Of a stretch of DNA of 20,423 nt, positions 1 to 6,375 are shown in pieces (within the stretch, counting starts at the first letter, position 1; each line of letters starts with the position of its first letter). The position numbers and the translations under genes are program-made. The stretch spans positions 1 to 20,423 of the forward strand of contig SPCL01000019.1 of assembly GCA_004525335.1 (NCBI GenBank), written 5' to 3'. The notes under the pieces are model-generated. The model had not been told where the DNA came from, did no database searches, and saw only the letters and a program-made list of their open reading frames with translations. The stretch comes from Thermodesulfobacteriales bacterium. GTDB taxonomy: Bacteria; Desulfobacterota_D; UBA1144; Nemesobacterales; UBA2774.

Positions 1-222
1 TATTAAGGCCAATGTGCCTGGAGGAGTTGTTTTCCAATCATCTAATTCACCTCTGATTGCCAGATCGAGATCATAACCAAAATCGTCTTTTATTATCTTA
101 TCATTTTCATGATCTTTGATCCACCATCGTTTGCGATATTCTTCTGACGGGAGCTCGTCTTCTTTTAAATTCCCAAACCAAAAGCCCAATATGCTATCAA
201 TTTGTTTAGTGTCAAAACTCAT
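1..222 (-). CDS. DUF924 family protein, 5' part only
   Basis: The reading frame starts at an ATG whose complement is at 220-222 and is open to the left edge, giving the first 74 residues. The protein begins MSFDTKQIDSILGFWFGNL, then has a WWIKD segment, a D-FGYDLDLAIRGE segment and D-WKTTPPGTLALI. The order FWFG, then D-x-x-F-x-x-x-x-ir, then W-x-x-xP-x-G-x-LALI is typical of the N-terminal half of the DUF924 family (usually about 180-200 residues), an all-helical family without a settled biochemical role. The C-terminal part lies outside the window. No Shine-Dalgarno sequence precedes the ATG; a TATAAT lies 8 nt upstream instead, so the transcript may be leaderless. The family call is fairly secure; the function is unknown. 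Confidence 0.8.
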   Translation of the reverse strand, partial: MSFDTKQIDSILGFWFGNLKEDELPSEEYRKRWWIKDHENDKIIKDDFGYDLDLAIRGELDDWKTTPPGTLALI

Positions 223-230
223 ATGTTGTT

Positions 231-260
231 ATTATATCTCTAAAAACGATACATTCTGAA
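231..260 (-). promoter_or_regulatory. Candidate promoter of the DUF924 gene, possibly giving a leaderless mRNA
   Basis: On the minus strand a perfect TATAAT (231-236) follows TTCAGA (255-260) with an 18-nt spacer. Only 8 nt separate the TATAAT from the ATG, so transcription would begin at or within a base or two of the start codon. This is inference from the boxes; the -35 is weak. Confidence 0.5.
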
Positions 261-299
261 CCATTACCATATATTTTTTATAAAATTTTCAAAGACCTC

Positions 300-328
300 T
301 TGTTAAAAATCGCGAAAGGTGCTATGAT
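300..328 (+). promoter_or_regulatory. Possible distal promoter upstream of nrdJ
   Basis: TTGTTA (300-305) and TATGAT (323-328) are separated by 17 nt, matching the sigma-70 consensus at 4/6 and 5/6 positions. A transcript from here would carry a leader of about 350 nt before nrdJ. A/T-rich DNA gives such matches by chance, and the pair at 542-570 is the better nrdJ promoter. Confidence 0.3.
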
Positions 329-541
329 TTTTAGGCCTGCTTGAGAATATTAACCCTCTATTTATTAAAAAAGCGCTCAAAATTGGAAATCACTTCAAAA
401 TATCTTAAAACTATACTTTAAGAATGCGACACAACCATTCTTTATCTTATGGCTTTCATCTTCGAAAAAAAATTTGATCTTCTAATATATTGAAGTTATT
501 GAATTTTCTGTTAGGAACAAAATCTCCTCAAAAATAAAGTA

Positions 542-570
542 TTGACAACCACAACATATTGTGGTTCAAT
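542..570 (+). promoter_or_regulatory. nrdJ promoter
   Basis: A perfect TTGACA (542-547) is followed after 17 nt by TTCAAT (565-570; 4/6 match to the -10 consensus). Transcription would start near 577, leaving a leader of about 105 nt. The spacer is almost entirely filled by the first NrdR-type palindrome (549-564), the geometry expected of a repressor that blocks RNA polymerase. Confidence 0.65.
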
Positions 571-595
571 CGATTCATAGCACAAGATAGTACGC
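549..595 (+). promoter_or_regulatory. Pair of NrdR-type boxes over the nrdJ promoter
   Basis: Box 1 (549-564) is CCACAACATATTGTGG and lies within a longer inverted repeat, AACCACAA-CATA-TTGTGGTT (547-566). It agrees with the known 16-bp NrdR consensus (acaCwAtATaTwGtgt) at most positions. Box 2 (580-595), GCACAAGATAGTACGC, is a degenerate copy keeping the CACAA-ATA core on the left. Start-to-start spacing is 31 bp, about three helical turns, as in known paired NrdR boxes. NrdR is the ATP/dATP-sensing repressor of ribonucleotide reductase genes; no nrdR gene is in this window. Box 1 is convincing, box 2 less so. Confidence 0.75.
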
Positions 596-602
596 AACGA
601 AC

Positions 603-665
603 AGATTAAGCGAATAGAGCAAATAGATTGAATAAATTTAGTAGATTATAGATTTTGAATAGATT
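603..665 (+). repeat. Five iterated AGATT motifs in the nrdJ leader
   Basis: AGATT occurs at 603-607, 625-629, 643-647, 650-654 and 661-665, several within a longer TAGATT or ATAGATT context. The spacing is irregular. The leader is very A/T-rich, so slippage history or chance is possible; no function is assigned. Confidence 0.4.
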
Positions 666-682
666 AAGGAGGATGGCGAATA

Positions 683-3187
683 ATGGCTTCAGATAAACTT
701 GGCCCCACGGAAACTAATGGAAACGGAAAGGGTCTAGAAGAGAACAACATACAAGCAGAACTAGAACAAACGCTAAAGCAGGTCGAGAATACATCTGAAG
801 AATCCGAGGAATTTGTTAAGCAAGTTGAAGGAGTTATGGATCTACCGCAAAAGACTATAGACGCCTTTGGTGGGGACGAGCTACGGGCCAGAGTTTTCTT
901 TGAAAAGTATGCACTTCGTGACAAAAACGGGAAAATAGTTGAGCAAAAACCTGAAGACATGTGGCACAGGGTTGCCAGAGAAATGGCTTCTCCTGAAAAA
1001 TCCAAAGAGCTAAAAGCCGAGTGGGAAGACAATTTCTACTGGCTATTATCCAACTTTAAATTTATACCCGGCGGGAGAATTATGTTTGGCGCTGGGCAAA
1101 ACAGAAGAGCAACACTACTAAACTGCTACTACATGCCGATTAAAGAAGATTCAATTGAAGGAATATTCGAATGGTGTAAAGAAGCCGCCAGAACTTATTC
1201 ATTTGGAGGTGGAGTTGGAACTGACATCTCTATACTCAGACCTAAAGGCGCACCTGTAAACAACTCAGCAATCTACTCAACTGGGGCAGTATCTTTTATG
1301 GAGCTGCTTTCTACAACTACCGGCACTATTGGACAATCAGGAAGACGCGGCGCTCTTATGATCACTCTTGATGTTAGCCACCCTGATATAAAAGAATTCA
1401 TAGAAATTAAAAATGATTCGGCAAGATCAAAAGTGCAGTTTGCAAACATATCAATCAAGGTTTCAGATGAATTTATGGAAGCCGTTGAGAAAGATACTGA
1501 TTTTGAACTTAAATTTGAAAATGAAAAAGTTAAATTCACTAGAACTATTAGGGCAAGAGACATTTGGGAAGAGCTTGTAAAATCAGCATGGTCATCTGCT
1601 GAGCCGGGACTCATTTTCTGGGATTCTGTAAAGAGATTTTCTCCGACAGAATATAACGGCATGGAAGTAAATGGAGTTAACCCATGCAGTGAACAGGCGC
1701 TTGAGGATTACGGAAACTGCTGTCTTGGGAATATCAACCTTTCCCCATTTGTAAAAAATGCATTTACAGAACATGCTTCCATTGATTGGGAAAACCTGGA
1801 GAAAGCATTCCAGTATTCTGTACGCTTCTTAGATAATGTGCTTGATTACAACATGAAAAAGCACCCACTTAGTTTCCAAACAAAAGCCTCCACTAGCTCA
1901 AGGCGTATTGGAGTTGGATTTACAGGTTTTGGGGACATGTTGACGAAGCTTAATATTAAATACGATACCGACGAAGGCGTTGAGTTCGCAGATAAGATGT
2001 TTGAACACATCAAAAATACTGTTTATGAGGCAAGTACAGATCTTGCTTCTGAAAAGGGCAGTTTTCCTATGTTTGATCTCGACGCGCACCTATCAAGTCC
2101 GTTCCTAGATACAATTGACGGGCGGATAGTCGAAAAGATTAAAGTACAAGGCCTTAGAAATGCTTGTATATTGACAGTACCTCCTGTAGGTAGCGGCTCA
2201 GTTCTTGCTGGAACAACTAGCGGAGTTGAACCTGCGTTCGCACTATCTTACTACAGGCACTCCAAATCTCTTTCAAAAGAAGAATTTAAAGTCCATCACC
2301 CACTTGTAACTGAATATATGGAAAAGTTTGATATTCAAGACGATAGCGAAATACCTAATACATTTGTAACATCTCACGAAATAAAGCCTGAGATGAGAGT
2401 TCGCATGCAGGCAGCAATTCAAAAACATATCGACTCGTGTATTTCAAGCACAGTTAATTTACCTTCTGACATTACATTAGAAGAAGTAGAAAAGATTTAT
2501 TTCCTTGCTTGGAAACTCGGCTGTAAGGGTATTACAGTTTACAGAGAGGGGTCCAGAGAAGGGATATTGGTTACAGAAGAAGAGGCCAAATCCCAACAGC
2601 AAGATAAAGACGCAAAAAATCTTCCGACCCAGACCCAGGACGAAGGGATGAACAAAACCCATCACCCCAACCCCATCTCATCCCTTCGTTCATCCTCTAG
2701 TGAAGAAGTTAAACCTATAAAAAGACCACAGTGTCTTCAGGGTTTCACAGAGGTTATTAAGACAGGGTATGGGAATCTATACGTAACAGTTAACACATTT
2801 GAGGAAAAACCTATTGAAGTGTTTGTTCAGATAGGGAAATCAGGGTATTCAACAATGGCTGATGCTGAGGCAACAGGAAGGCTGGTATCGCTTGCCCTTA
2901 GATCAGGAATAGCTGTAGAAGACGTGGTTGAGCAGCTAGAGGGCATTGGGGGATCTTCTCCGGTTTTCTCAGAGGGCAAGTTGGTTATGTCCATCCCAGA
3001 TGCAGTGGCTACTGTATTGAAAAGGCATTTTGTAGGAGCTGGTGTGAATGAGCAATCTACAAAGCAGCCCGCAAAAAGAGCTATGGATTTAAATCTGGAA
3101 CGATGCCCGGATTGTGGAGACCGCGCTCTGGCATTTGAACAGGGATGCATGACTTGCAGGAGCTGTGGATATTCTAAATGTGATTAA
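683..3187 (+). CDS. nrdJ: Adenosylcobalamin-dependent (class II) ribonucleoside reductase
   Basis: Reduces ribonucleotides to deoxyribonucleotides using adenosylcobalamin to make a thiyl radical; oxygen-independent and cytosolic. The 834-residue protein has the ten-stranded barrel core at about 60-625. The redox pair is Cys148 (in LLNCYY) and Cys346 (in YGNCCLGN), and the radical site is NPCSE at 333-337 with Cys335 and Glu337. The 11-residue distance from Cys335 to Cys346 matches the Thermotoga enzyme. A charged linker (about 628-680) leads to a TSCPD domain (about 682-780). The tail has Cys808, Cys811, Cys822, Cys825, Cys828 and Cys833, a zinc-ribbon-like redox tail. The start is fixed by AAGGAGG at 666-672; the earlier ATG at 673 stops after seven codons. 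Regulation is probably by NrdR. Oddity: the linker is encoded by DNA with a 12-bp perfect inverted repeat. Confidence 0.97.
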   Translation: MASDKLGPTETNGNGKGLEENNIQAELEQTLKQVENTSEESEEFVKQVEGVMDLPQKTIDAFGGDELRARVFFEKYALRDKNGKIVEQKPEDMWHRVAREMASPEKSKELKAEWEDNFYWLLSNFKFIPGGRIMFGAGQNRRATLLNCYYMPIKEDSIEGIFEWCKEAARTYSFGGGVGTDISILRPKGAPVNNSAIYSTGAVSFMELLSTTTGTIGQSGRRGALMITLDVSHPDIKEFIEIKNDSARSKVQFANISIKVSDEFMEAVEKDTDFELKFENEKVKFTRTIRARDIWEELVKSAWSSAEPGLIFWDSVKRFSPTEYNGMEVNGVNPCSEQALEDYGNCCLGNINLSPFVKNAFTEHASIDWENLEKAFQYSVRFLDNVLDYNMKKHPLSFQTKASTSSRRIGVGFTGFGDMLTKLNIKYDTDEGVEFADKMFEHIKNTVYEASTDLASEKGSFPMFDLDAHLSSPFLDTIDGRIVEKIKVQGLRNACILTVPPVGSGSVLAGTTSGVEPAFALSYYRHSKSLSKEEFKVHHPLVTEYMEKFDIQDDSEIPNTFVTSHEIKPEMRVRMQAAIQKHIDSCISSTVNLPSDITLEEVEKIYFLAWKLGCKGITVYREGSREGILVTEEEAKSQQQDKDAKNLPTQTQDEGMNKTHHPNPISSLRSSSSEEVKPIKRPQCLQGFTEVIKTGYGNLYVTVNTFEEKPIEVFVQIGKSGYSTMADAEATGRLVSLALRSGIAVEDVVEQLEGIGGSSPVFSEGKLVMSIPDAVATVLKRHFVGAGVNEQSTKQPAKRAMDLNLERCPDCGDRALAFEQGCMTCRSCGYSKCD
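2640..2689. repeat. 12-bp perfect inverted repeat inside the nrdJ linker
   Basis: The left arm ACGAAGGGATGA (2640-2651) and right arm TCATCCCTTCGT (2678-2689) are exact reverse complements with 26 nt between them. The spacer is unusually C-rich (ACCCATCACCCCAACCCC) and a GACCCAGACCCAG direct repeat lies just before. The reading frame stays open, encoding a low-complexity stretch at residues about 650-672 between the catalytic core and the TSCPD domain. It resembles an in-frame palindromic insertion element, but only one copy is in this window. Confidence 0.7.
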
Positions 3188-3213
3188 CACAAGAAAGAAA
3201 ATAACAAATTAAG

Positions 3214-3252
3214 AAAAAGGCCCTGCTCACAAAAGAGTTTGGGCCTTTTTTT
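3214..3252 (+). terminator. Rho-independent terminator of nrdJ
   Basis: GGCCC (3219-3223) pairs with GGGCC (3241-3245), and the flanking A5 (3214-3218) pairs with the T-run that follows (3246-3252). A short CTC/GAG pairing can form in the 17-nt loop. It starts 26 nt after the nrdJ stop codon. Confidence 0.85.
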
Positions 3253-3316
3253 ACGTAAAAGAATAAAGGAAACTTGCTCAGAGCAAGTGAGAAAGTAAGG
3301 TTAAAATGAGAAGATA

Positions 3317-3637
3317 ATGGCAAAGCAAAAAAAGGGAAGCATAATATCCGGCATCTTCTGGATGTTCTTAATATCTATCTTACTATTCTGGCTGCCGGGA
3401 TTTGGACCGTTAATCGCTGGAATCGTTGGCGGTAAGAAGGCAGGTGGTATTTCAAATGCAATAATAGCTGTCTTTTTGCCGGCAATCGTACTTGGTGTAT
3501 TACCGTTATTCTTTACATCCGCTCTCACCGGTGCGCCAATTATTGGGTTTGTAGCAGGAGCCGGAAGCTTTATCCTCGTTATATCAAATGTGGGACCGCT
3601 TTTAATTGGGGCAATTATAGGTGGAATTCTTGATTGA
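3317..3637 (+). CDS. Small multi-pass membrane protein, unrecognised
   Basis: A 106-residue protein starting MAKQKKG, with three or four hydrophobic segments at about 8-27, 29-38, 47-68 and 74-103 and almost no charged residues after Lys41. The GFGPLIAGIVGGKKAGG segment (28-44) is a glycine-rich hairpin between helices, a pattern common in small bacterial integral membrane proteins of unknown role. The positive N-terminus and the KK at 40-41 suggest cytoplasmic loops. The ribosome site is weak (GAGAAG 3 nt before the ATG); the earlier ATG at 3306 stops at once. A 119-codon antisense frame overlaps it, but this strand has the sensible membrane-protein composition. It lies alone between the nrdJ terminator and the convergent sigma gene. 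Function unknown. Confidence 0.7.
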   Translation: MAKQKKGSIISGIFWMFLISILLFWLPGFGPLIAGIVGGKKAGGISNAIIAVFLPAIVLGVLPLFFTSALTGAPIIGFVAGAGSFILVISNVGPLLIGAIIGGILD

Positions 3638-3664
3638 TTCCAATAACAGAAATCACGCATTAAA

Positions 3665-3696
3665 CCTTTTATTTAAAGTGAGTCCTGAATAAAAGG
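3665..3696. terminator. Weak inverted repeat between convergent genes
   Basis: CCTTTTATT (3665-3673) and AATAAAAGG (3688-3696) form a perfect 9-bp inverted repeat with a 14-nt loop, between the small membrane protein (+) and the sigma factor (-). The stem is A/T-rich and has no long T-run, so it is at best a weak bidirectional terminator. Confidence 0.35.
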
Positions 3697-3720
3697 ATGT
3701 TAATTCGTAGTTAGTCCAGC

Positions 3721-4899
3721 TTATAGAAGGAAGCTCTCTAGATGTTCCTTGATATCGGAATTGGCAAGTTTACCAAGAGCAGCCTTTTCGATCTGTCTTA
3801 TTCTCTCGCGTGTTAAGTTAAACCTTTTCCCTATTTCATCCAAAGTATAAGTGCTGAGCTGATCTATTCCGAATCTCAGCCTTAGTATTTCTTCTTCTCT
3901 AGGGTTGAGCAAAGTCAAAGCCTCTCTTAACTTGTCGGTCAAATCGGATTTTGCTACCATTGAGTCTGGAATTACTGTCTCATTGTCAGCAATTGAATCG
4001 AGCAGGGTTGTTTTTTCCCCATCCAAGATAGGAGTATCTAAGCTAATTGCATCTTTAGTAGATCTCAATATTCTTTTTACAACTTCAACAGATATTCCCG
4101 ATTTGCGTGATATTTCTTTCGGTGTAGGCTTTCTATCCAAGGTTTTAGCTAATACAGCATTTACCTTATAAACCCTATTGGCCTGCTCTAAAAGATAAAC
4201 AGGAACTTTAATTGTTCTTGTTTGGCCCTGCAGAGCTCTTAATATTGCCTGATGAATCCACCATGAGGCATAGGTAGAAAATTTAAATCCTTTCCTGTGA
4301 TCAAACCTCTCCACAGCCCGCATAAGACCCATATTGCCTTCTTGAATAAGATCGGAAAGGGGCAATCCCCTACCCATATACTTTCTAGAAATGGTGATAA
4401 CTAATCTGAGATTTGCCTTAACAAATCTCTGTTTCAAATTCTTTGCATTTTCAGAGTAGACCTTAATAAATGCGGTCAGGCTTTTTATACGCTTTTGTAT
4501 GATTAGACCACTTGTACCGTTTTGGCCATTATGATTACCATTAGATTTAGCTTTTAGTCCTTTTCCGTTTAACTTGGTAACAACAACACCAAGATCTCTT
4601 GACATTGATTCGCATTTTTTTATTTTAGCTGAAATCTCCACCTCCTCCTGTGCTGTAAAAAGAGGCTCTATAGACATATCTTTAAAATATACATAAAGCA
4701 GCCTAAGCTGCTCATCAGGGGTTTCGTCTGCTTTAGATTTAGTTTTTGTTCTTCTAGACTGGAAATGGCTCTCAGATTCATTATTTTGAACATAACTCTC
4801 TTTAAATTTTAAAGAACTTACATCTTGTGTTTGTTCATCAAGTTCTCCAAAATCATTTCCTGACATTGAATCATCAAAATCCTTATATTTAGTTTCCAT
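3721..4899 (-). CDS. RNA polymerase sigma-70 family factor, group 2-like (RpoS/RpoD type)
   Basis: Directs core RNA polymerase to promoters. The 392-residue protein has an unstructured polar N-terminus (1-60), region 1.2 (62-97, DEQLRLLYVYFKDM), region 2 (157-227, with LSDLIQEGNMGLMRAVERFD and KFSTYASWWIHQAI, the -10 recognition helix), region 3 (about 235-312) and region 4 (about 325-378, ending in the helix-turn-helix with TRERIRQIEKAALGKL). It lacks the acidic region 1.1 and large non-conserved region of a primary RpoD, and has an Asn/Gly-rich insert at 110-131 between regions 1.2 and 2. Region 2.4 looks standard, so it should read ordinary -10 boxes. AAAGG and AGG motifs precede the ATG. 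It is monocistronic and convergent with the gene at 3317. Most likely an alternative, stress or stationary-phase factor; that role is inferred. Confidence 0.92.
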   Translation of the reverse strand: METKYKDFDDSMSGNDFGELDEQTQDVSSLKFKESYVQNNESESHFQSRRTKTKSKADETPDEQLRLLYVYFKDMSIEPLFTAQEEVEISAKIKKCESMSRDLGVVVTKLNGKGLKAKSNGNHNGQNGTSGLIIQKRIKSLTAFIKVYSENAKNLKQRFVKANLRLVITISRKYMGRGLPLSDLIQEGNMGLMRAVERFDHRKGFKFSTYASWWIHQAILRALQGQTRTIKVPVYLLEQANRVYKVNAVLAKTLDRKPTPKEISRKSGISVEVVKRILRSTKDAISLDTPILDGEKTTLLDSIADNETVIPDSMVAKSDLTDKLREALTLLNPREEEILRLRFGIDQLSTYTLDEIGKRFNLTRERIRQIEKAALGKLANSDIKEHLESFLL

Positions 4900-5217
4900 G
4901 TCCTTTCCTTTGATTATCTAAATTATTAAAAATATCACAACTCTTAGCCATTACAGACAAAATCAAACTTAATCACTTAGAGCTATGTGTGTATATATTG
5001 CAAGCTGTTTTTAGGAACCTTTGGGGGAGGGGCACTGCACATCCTCCTAAATATATAACAATTAAAGCTATTTATATAAGTCTCCAGCACCTATTCATGC
5101 GCTCAAACGCTACAAGTTTTTATTTATTTCTAAGCAAAAAACCTGCTTTTGACAGGTGAAAAATGTTCCAACTCCCGGTTACCGCCAATTCTATCAAATT
5201 CTTTATATTAATTCAAC
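4900..5217. other. Intergenic region between sodA and the sigma factor gene
   Basis: A gap of 318 bp with no supportable gene. It holds the sodA terminator hairpin (5135-5157) and, nearer the sigma gene, A/T-rich DNA where the sigma promoter must lie, though no box pair stands out. A purine run GGGGGAGGGG (5023-5032) is followed by CACTGCACATCCTCCT; it is unusual for this A/T-rich sequence but has no clear hairpin or function. Confidence 0.6.
5135..5157 (-). terminator. Rho-independent terminator of sodA
   Basis: On the minus strand ACCTG (5157-5153), a 7-nt loop TCAAAAG and CAGGT (5145-5141) form a hairpin followed by TTTTTGC (5140-5134). It lies about 60 nt past the sodA stop codon in the right orientation. 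The stem is short. Confidence 0.6.
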
Positions 5218-5829
5218 CTATTTTGATGCGGCATAATTTGCTGCAACTTGTTCCCAGTTTACAACACTCCAAAATGCCGAAATATAATCAGGTCTTCTAT
5301 TCTGATAATTGAGATAATATGCATGTTCCCATACATCTAGCCCTAAAATAGGAGTTAGGCCGCCAGTTAATGGATTGTCTTGGTTTGGTGTGGAAGTTAT
5401 AACCAAATTACCGCCTCCATCGACACATAACCATGCCCAACCGCTTCCAAAACGAGTAGCGCCGGCTTTTGCAAATTGTTCTTTAAAACCATCTAGGCTT
5501 CCAAATGCTGAATTAATTGCGTCAGACAACTCACCACTAGGATCGCCACCGCCGCTTGGGCTCATGCAAAGCCAGAACATGCTATGATTTGTATGACCAC
5601 CGCCGTTATTTCTAACTGCGGTTCTTATGTCTTCAGGTATAGAATTCAAATCCTTAACTAATTCTTCTATACTTTTACTTTCTAGCTCCGGATGATTAGC
5701 CAAAGCGTTATTTAAATTATTCACGTAAGTTTGATGGTGCTTACTATGATGAATCTCCATAGTACGCACATCAATATGGGGTTCTAATGCATTATATTCG
5801 TAAGGGAGTTGAGGTAGTTCGTAGGCCAT
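5218..5829 (-). CDS. sodA: Superoxide dismutase, Fe/Mn family, Mn-type signature
   Basis: Converts superoxide to oxygen and hydrogen peroxide; 203 residues, the usual family length. The N-terminal helical domain gives ligands His27 (EIHHSKHHQTYV) and His82 (GGHTNHSMFW); the C-terminal domain gives Asp165 and His169 (DVWEHAYYL). Gly-Gly at 77-78 and Gln150 in TPNQDNPL are the second-sphere residues of manganese rather than iron enzymes; a cambialistic enzyme cannot be excluded. There is no signal peptide, so it is cytosolic. GGAGG lies 7 nt before the ATG. It is monocistronic, with its own promoter and terminator, and divergent from the suf operon, fitting a shared need to protect iron-sulfur clusters. 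Confidence 0.96.
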   Translation of the reverse strand: MAYELPQLPYEYNALEPHIDVRTMEIHHSKHHQTYVNNLNNALANHPELESKSIEELVKDLNSIPEDIRTAVRNNGGGHTNHSMFWLCMSPSGGGDPSGELSDAINSAFGSLDGFKEQFAKAGATRFGSGWAWLCVDGGGNLVITSTPNQDNPLTGGLTPILGLDVWEHAYYLNYQNRRPDYISAFWSVVNWEQVAANYAASK

Positions 5830-5943
5830 GCTAAATCCTCCAGATATTACTTTGATATGTTATTGGGAATACAAAATTTTGAGATACGTTGGAAAACGAT
5901 TTTGCAGAAAAAGGTAGCACACCCCCGTTTCCCCAACTCCTTC

Positions 5944-5972
5944 ATTTTACCTAGAAAATCTGCATTTGTCAA
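5944..5972 (-). promoter_or_regulatory. sodA promoter
   Basis: On the minus strand TTGACA (5972-5967) and TAAAAT (5949-5944) are separated by exactly 17 nt: a perfect -35 and a 5/6 -10. Transcription would start near 5937, giving a leader of about 108 nt. Confidence 0.75.
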
Positions 5973-6228
5973 AGGGAATTAGAGCCGTATCAAGGGCCAA
6001 AATGAATAATTTCGAAAGTGTATCCTATGAAACTCTTTGGAATACAGCCATTAATTTTTAATATTAGTGAATTCTATTTAAAATTCAAGCACTCAAGAGT
6101 GAGTTTAGATATTTAAAATGGATTCTTAAATTATTGCTTTTTAAGTCTAAATGTATAGTATTTTCATACTGCAATTTAAACAAAACGAGACCCAAGAAGC
6201 CCGGAAAACAATCAATAGAATATCCCGA

Positions 6229-6262
6229 TTGACAAATAATTTTTATCTGGTAATTTTATAAT
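6229..6262 (+). promoter_or_regulatory. suf operon promoter
   Basis: A perfect TTGACA (6229-6234) and a perfect TATAAT (6257-6262) occur, but 22 nt apart, longer than the usual 16-18. Either TAATTT (6251-6256, spacer 16) is the -10 used with the TTGACA, or the TATAAT works with a poor -35, as is common at activator- or repressor-controlled promoters. The start would fall at about 6262-6270. Confidence 0.5.
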
Positions 6263-6263
6263 C

Positions 6264-6296
6264 TAGTCAACATGCATATTATGGAGTCATGAAGTC
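6264..6296 (+). promoter_or_regulatory. Candidate Rrf2/IscR operator next to the suf promoter
   Basis: TAGTCAAC (6264-6271) matches the right half (YAGTCRRS) of the E. coli type 1 IscR site, and AGTC recurs at 6285-6288 and 6293-6296. The left half-site is poorly conserved (about 8 of 14 positions), and the E. coli consensus may not apply in this lineage. The position at the likely transcription start fits autorepression by the regulator encoded next. Confidence 0.4.
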
Positions 6297-6375
6297 CACA
6301 ATGAGCTGGAAGACACAATGCAATTTTTGATACCAAAATCTACTTTGTCCGGGAATTTACAATAAGGAATTTATA

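Larger units (their letters stand above)
223..682. other. Divergent intergenic region between DUF924 gene and nrdJ
   Basis: This is a 460-bp A/T-rich gap with no supportable gene on either strand. It holds the DUF924 promoter on the left and the nrdJ promoter with NrdR-type boxes at 542-595 on the right. A weaker plus-strand promoter-like pair (TTGTTA, 17 nt, TATGAT) lies at 300-328. An AGATT-rich leader runs from 603 to 665. I looked for a cobalamin riboswitch because the downstream enzyme uses B12 and found no B12-box-like sequence. Confidence 0.7.
5830..6375. other. Divergent regulatory region between sodA and the suf operon
   Basis: This 546-bp region has no convincing gene. It carries the sodA promoter (5944-5972, -) on the left and the suf promoter with candidate operator (6229-6296, +) on the right. 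Between them are only short inverted repeats (CACTC-AA-GAGTG at 6090-6101; AGTAT-TTTC-ATACT near 6160). A 19-codon frame begins at the ATG at 6002 but has no supporting composition or homology I recognise. Confidence 0.65.

Noticed and set aside
335..682. Cobalamin riboswitch in the nrdJ leader
   Set aside because: No B12-box-like sequence or long-range pairing was found, although the enzyme uses B12.
664..1032. 122-codon frame antisense to the start of nrdJ, rich in Ser
   Set aside because: A Ser-rich mirror of a Glu/Lys-rich coding region, with no ribosome site or motif.
3301..3660. 119-codon frame on the minus strand opposite the small membrane protein
   Set aside because: Its composition (many Pro, Ile, Asn) is the mirror of the plus-strand membrane protein, and it has no ribosome site.
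6002..6061. 19-codon frame in the sodA-suf intergenic region
   Set aside because: Too short to judge, with no homology recognised.
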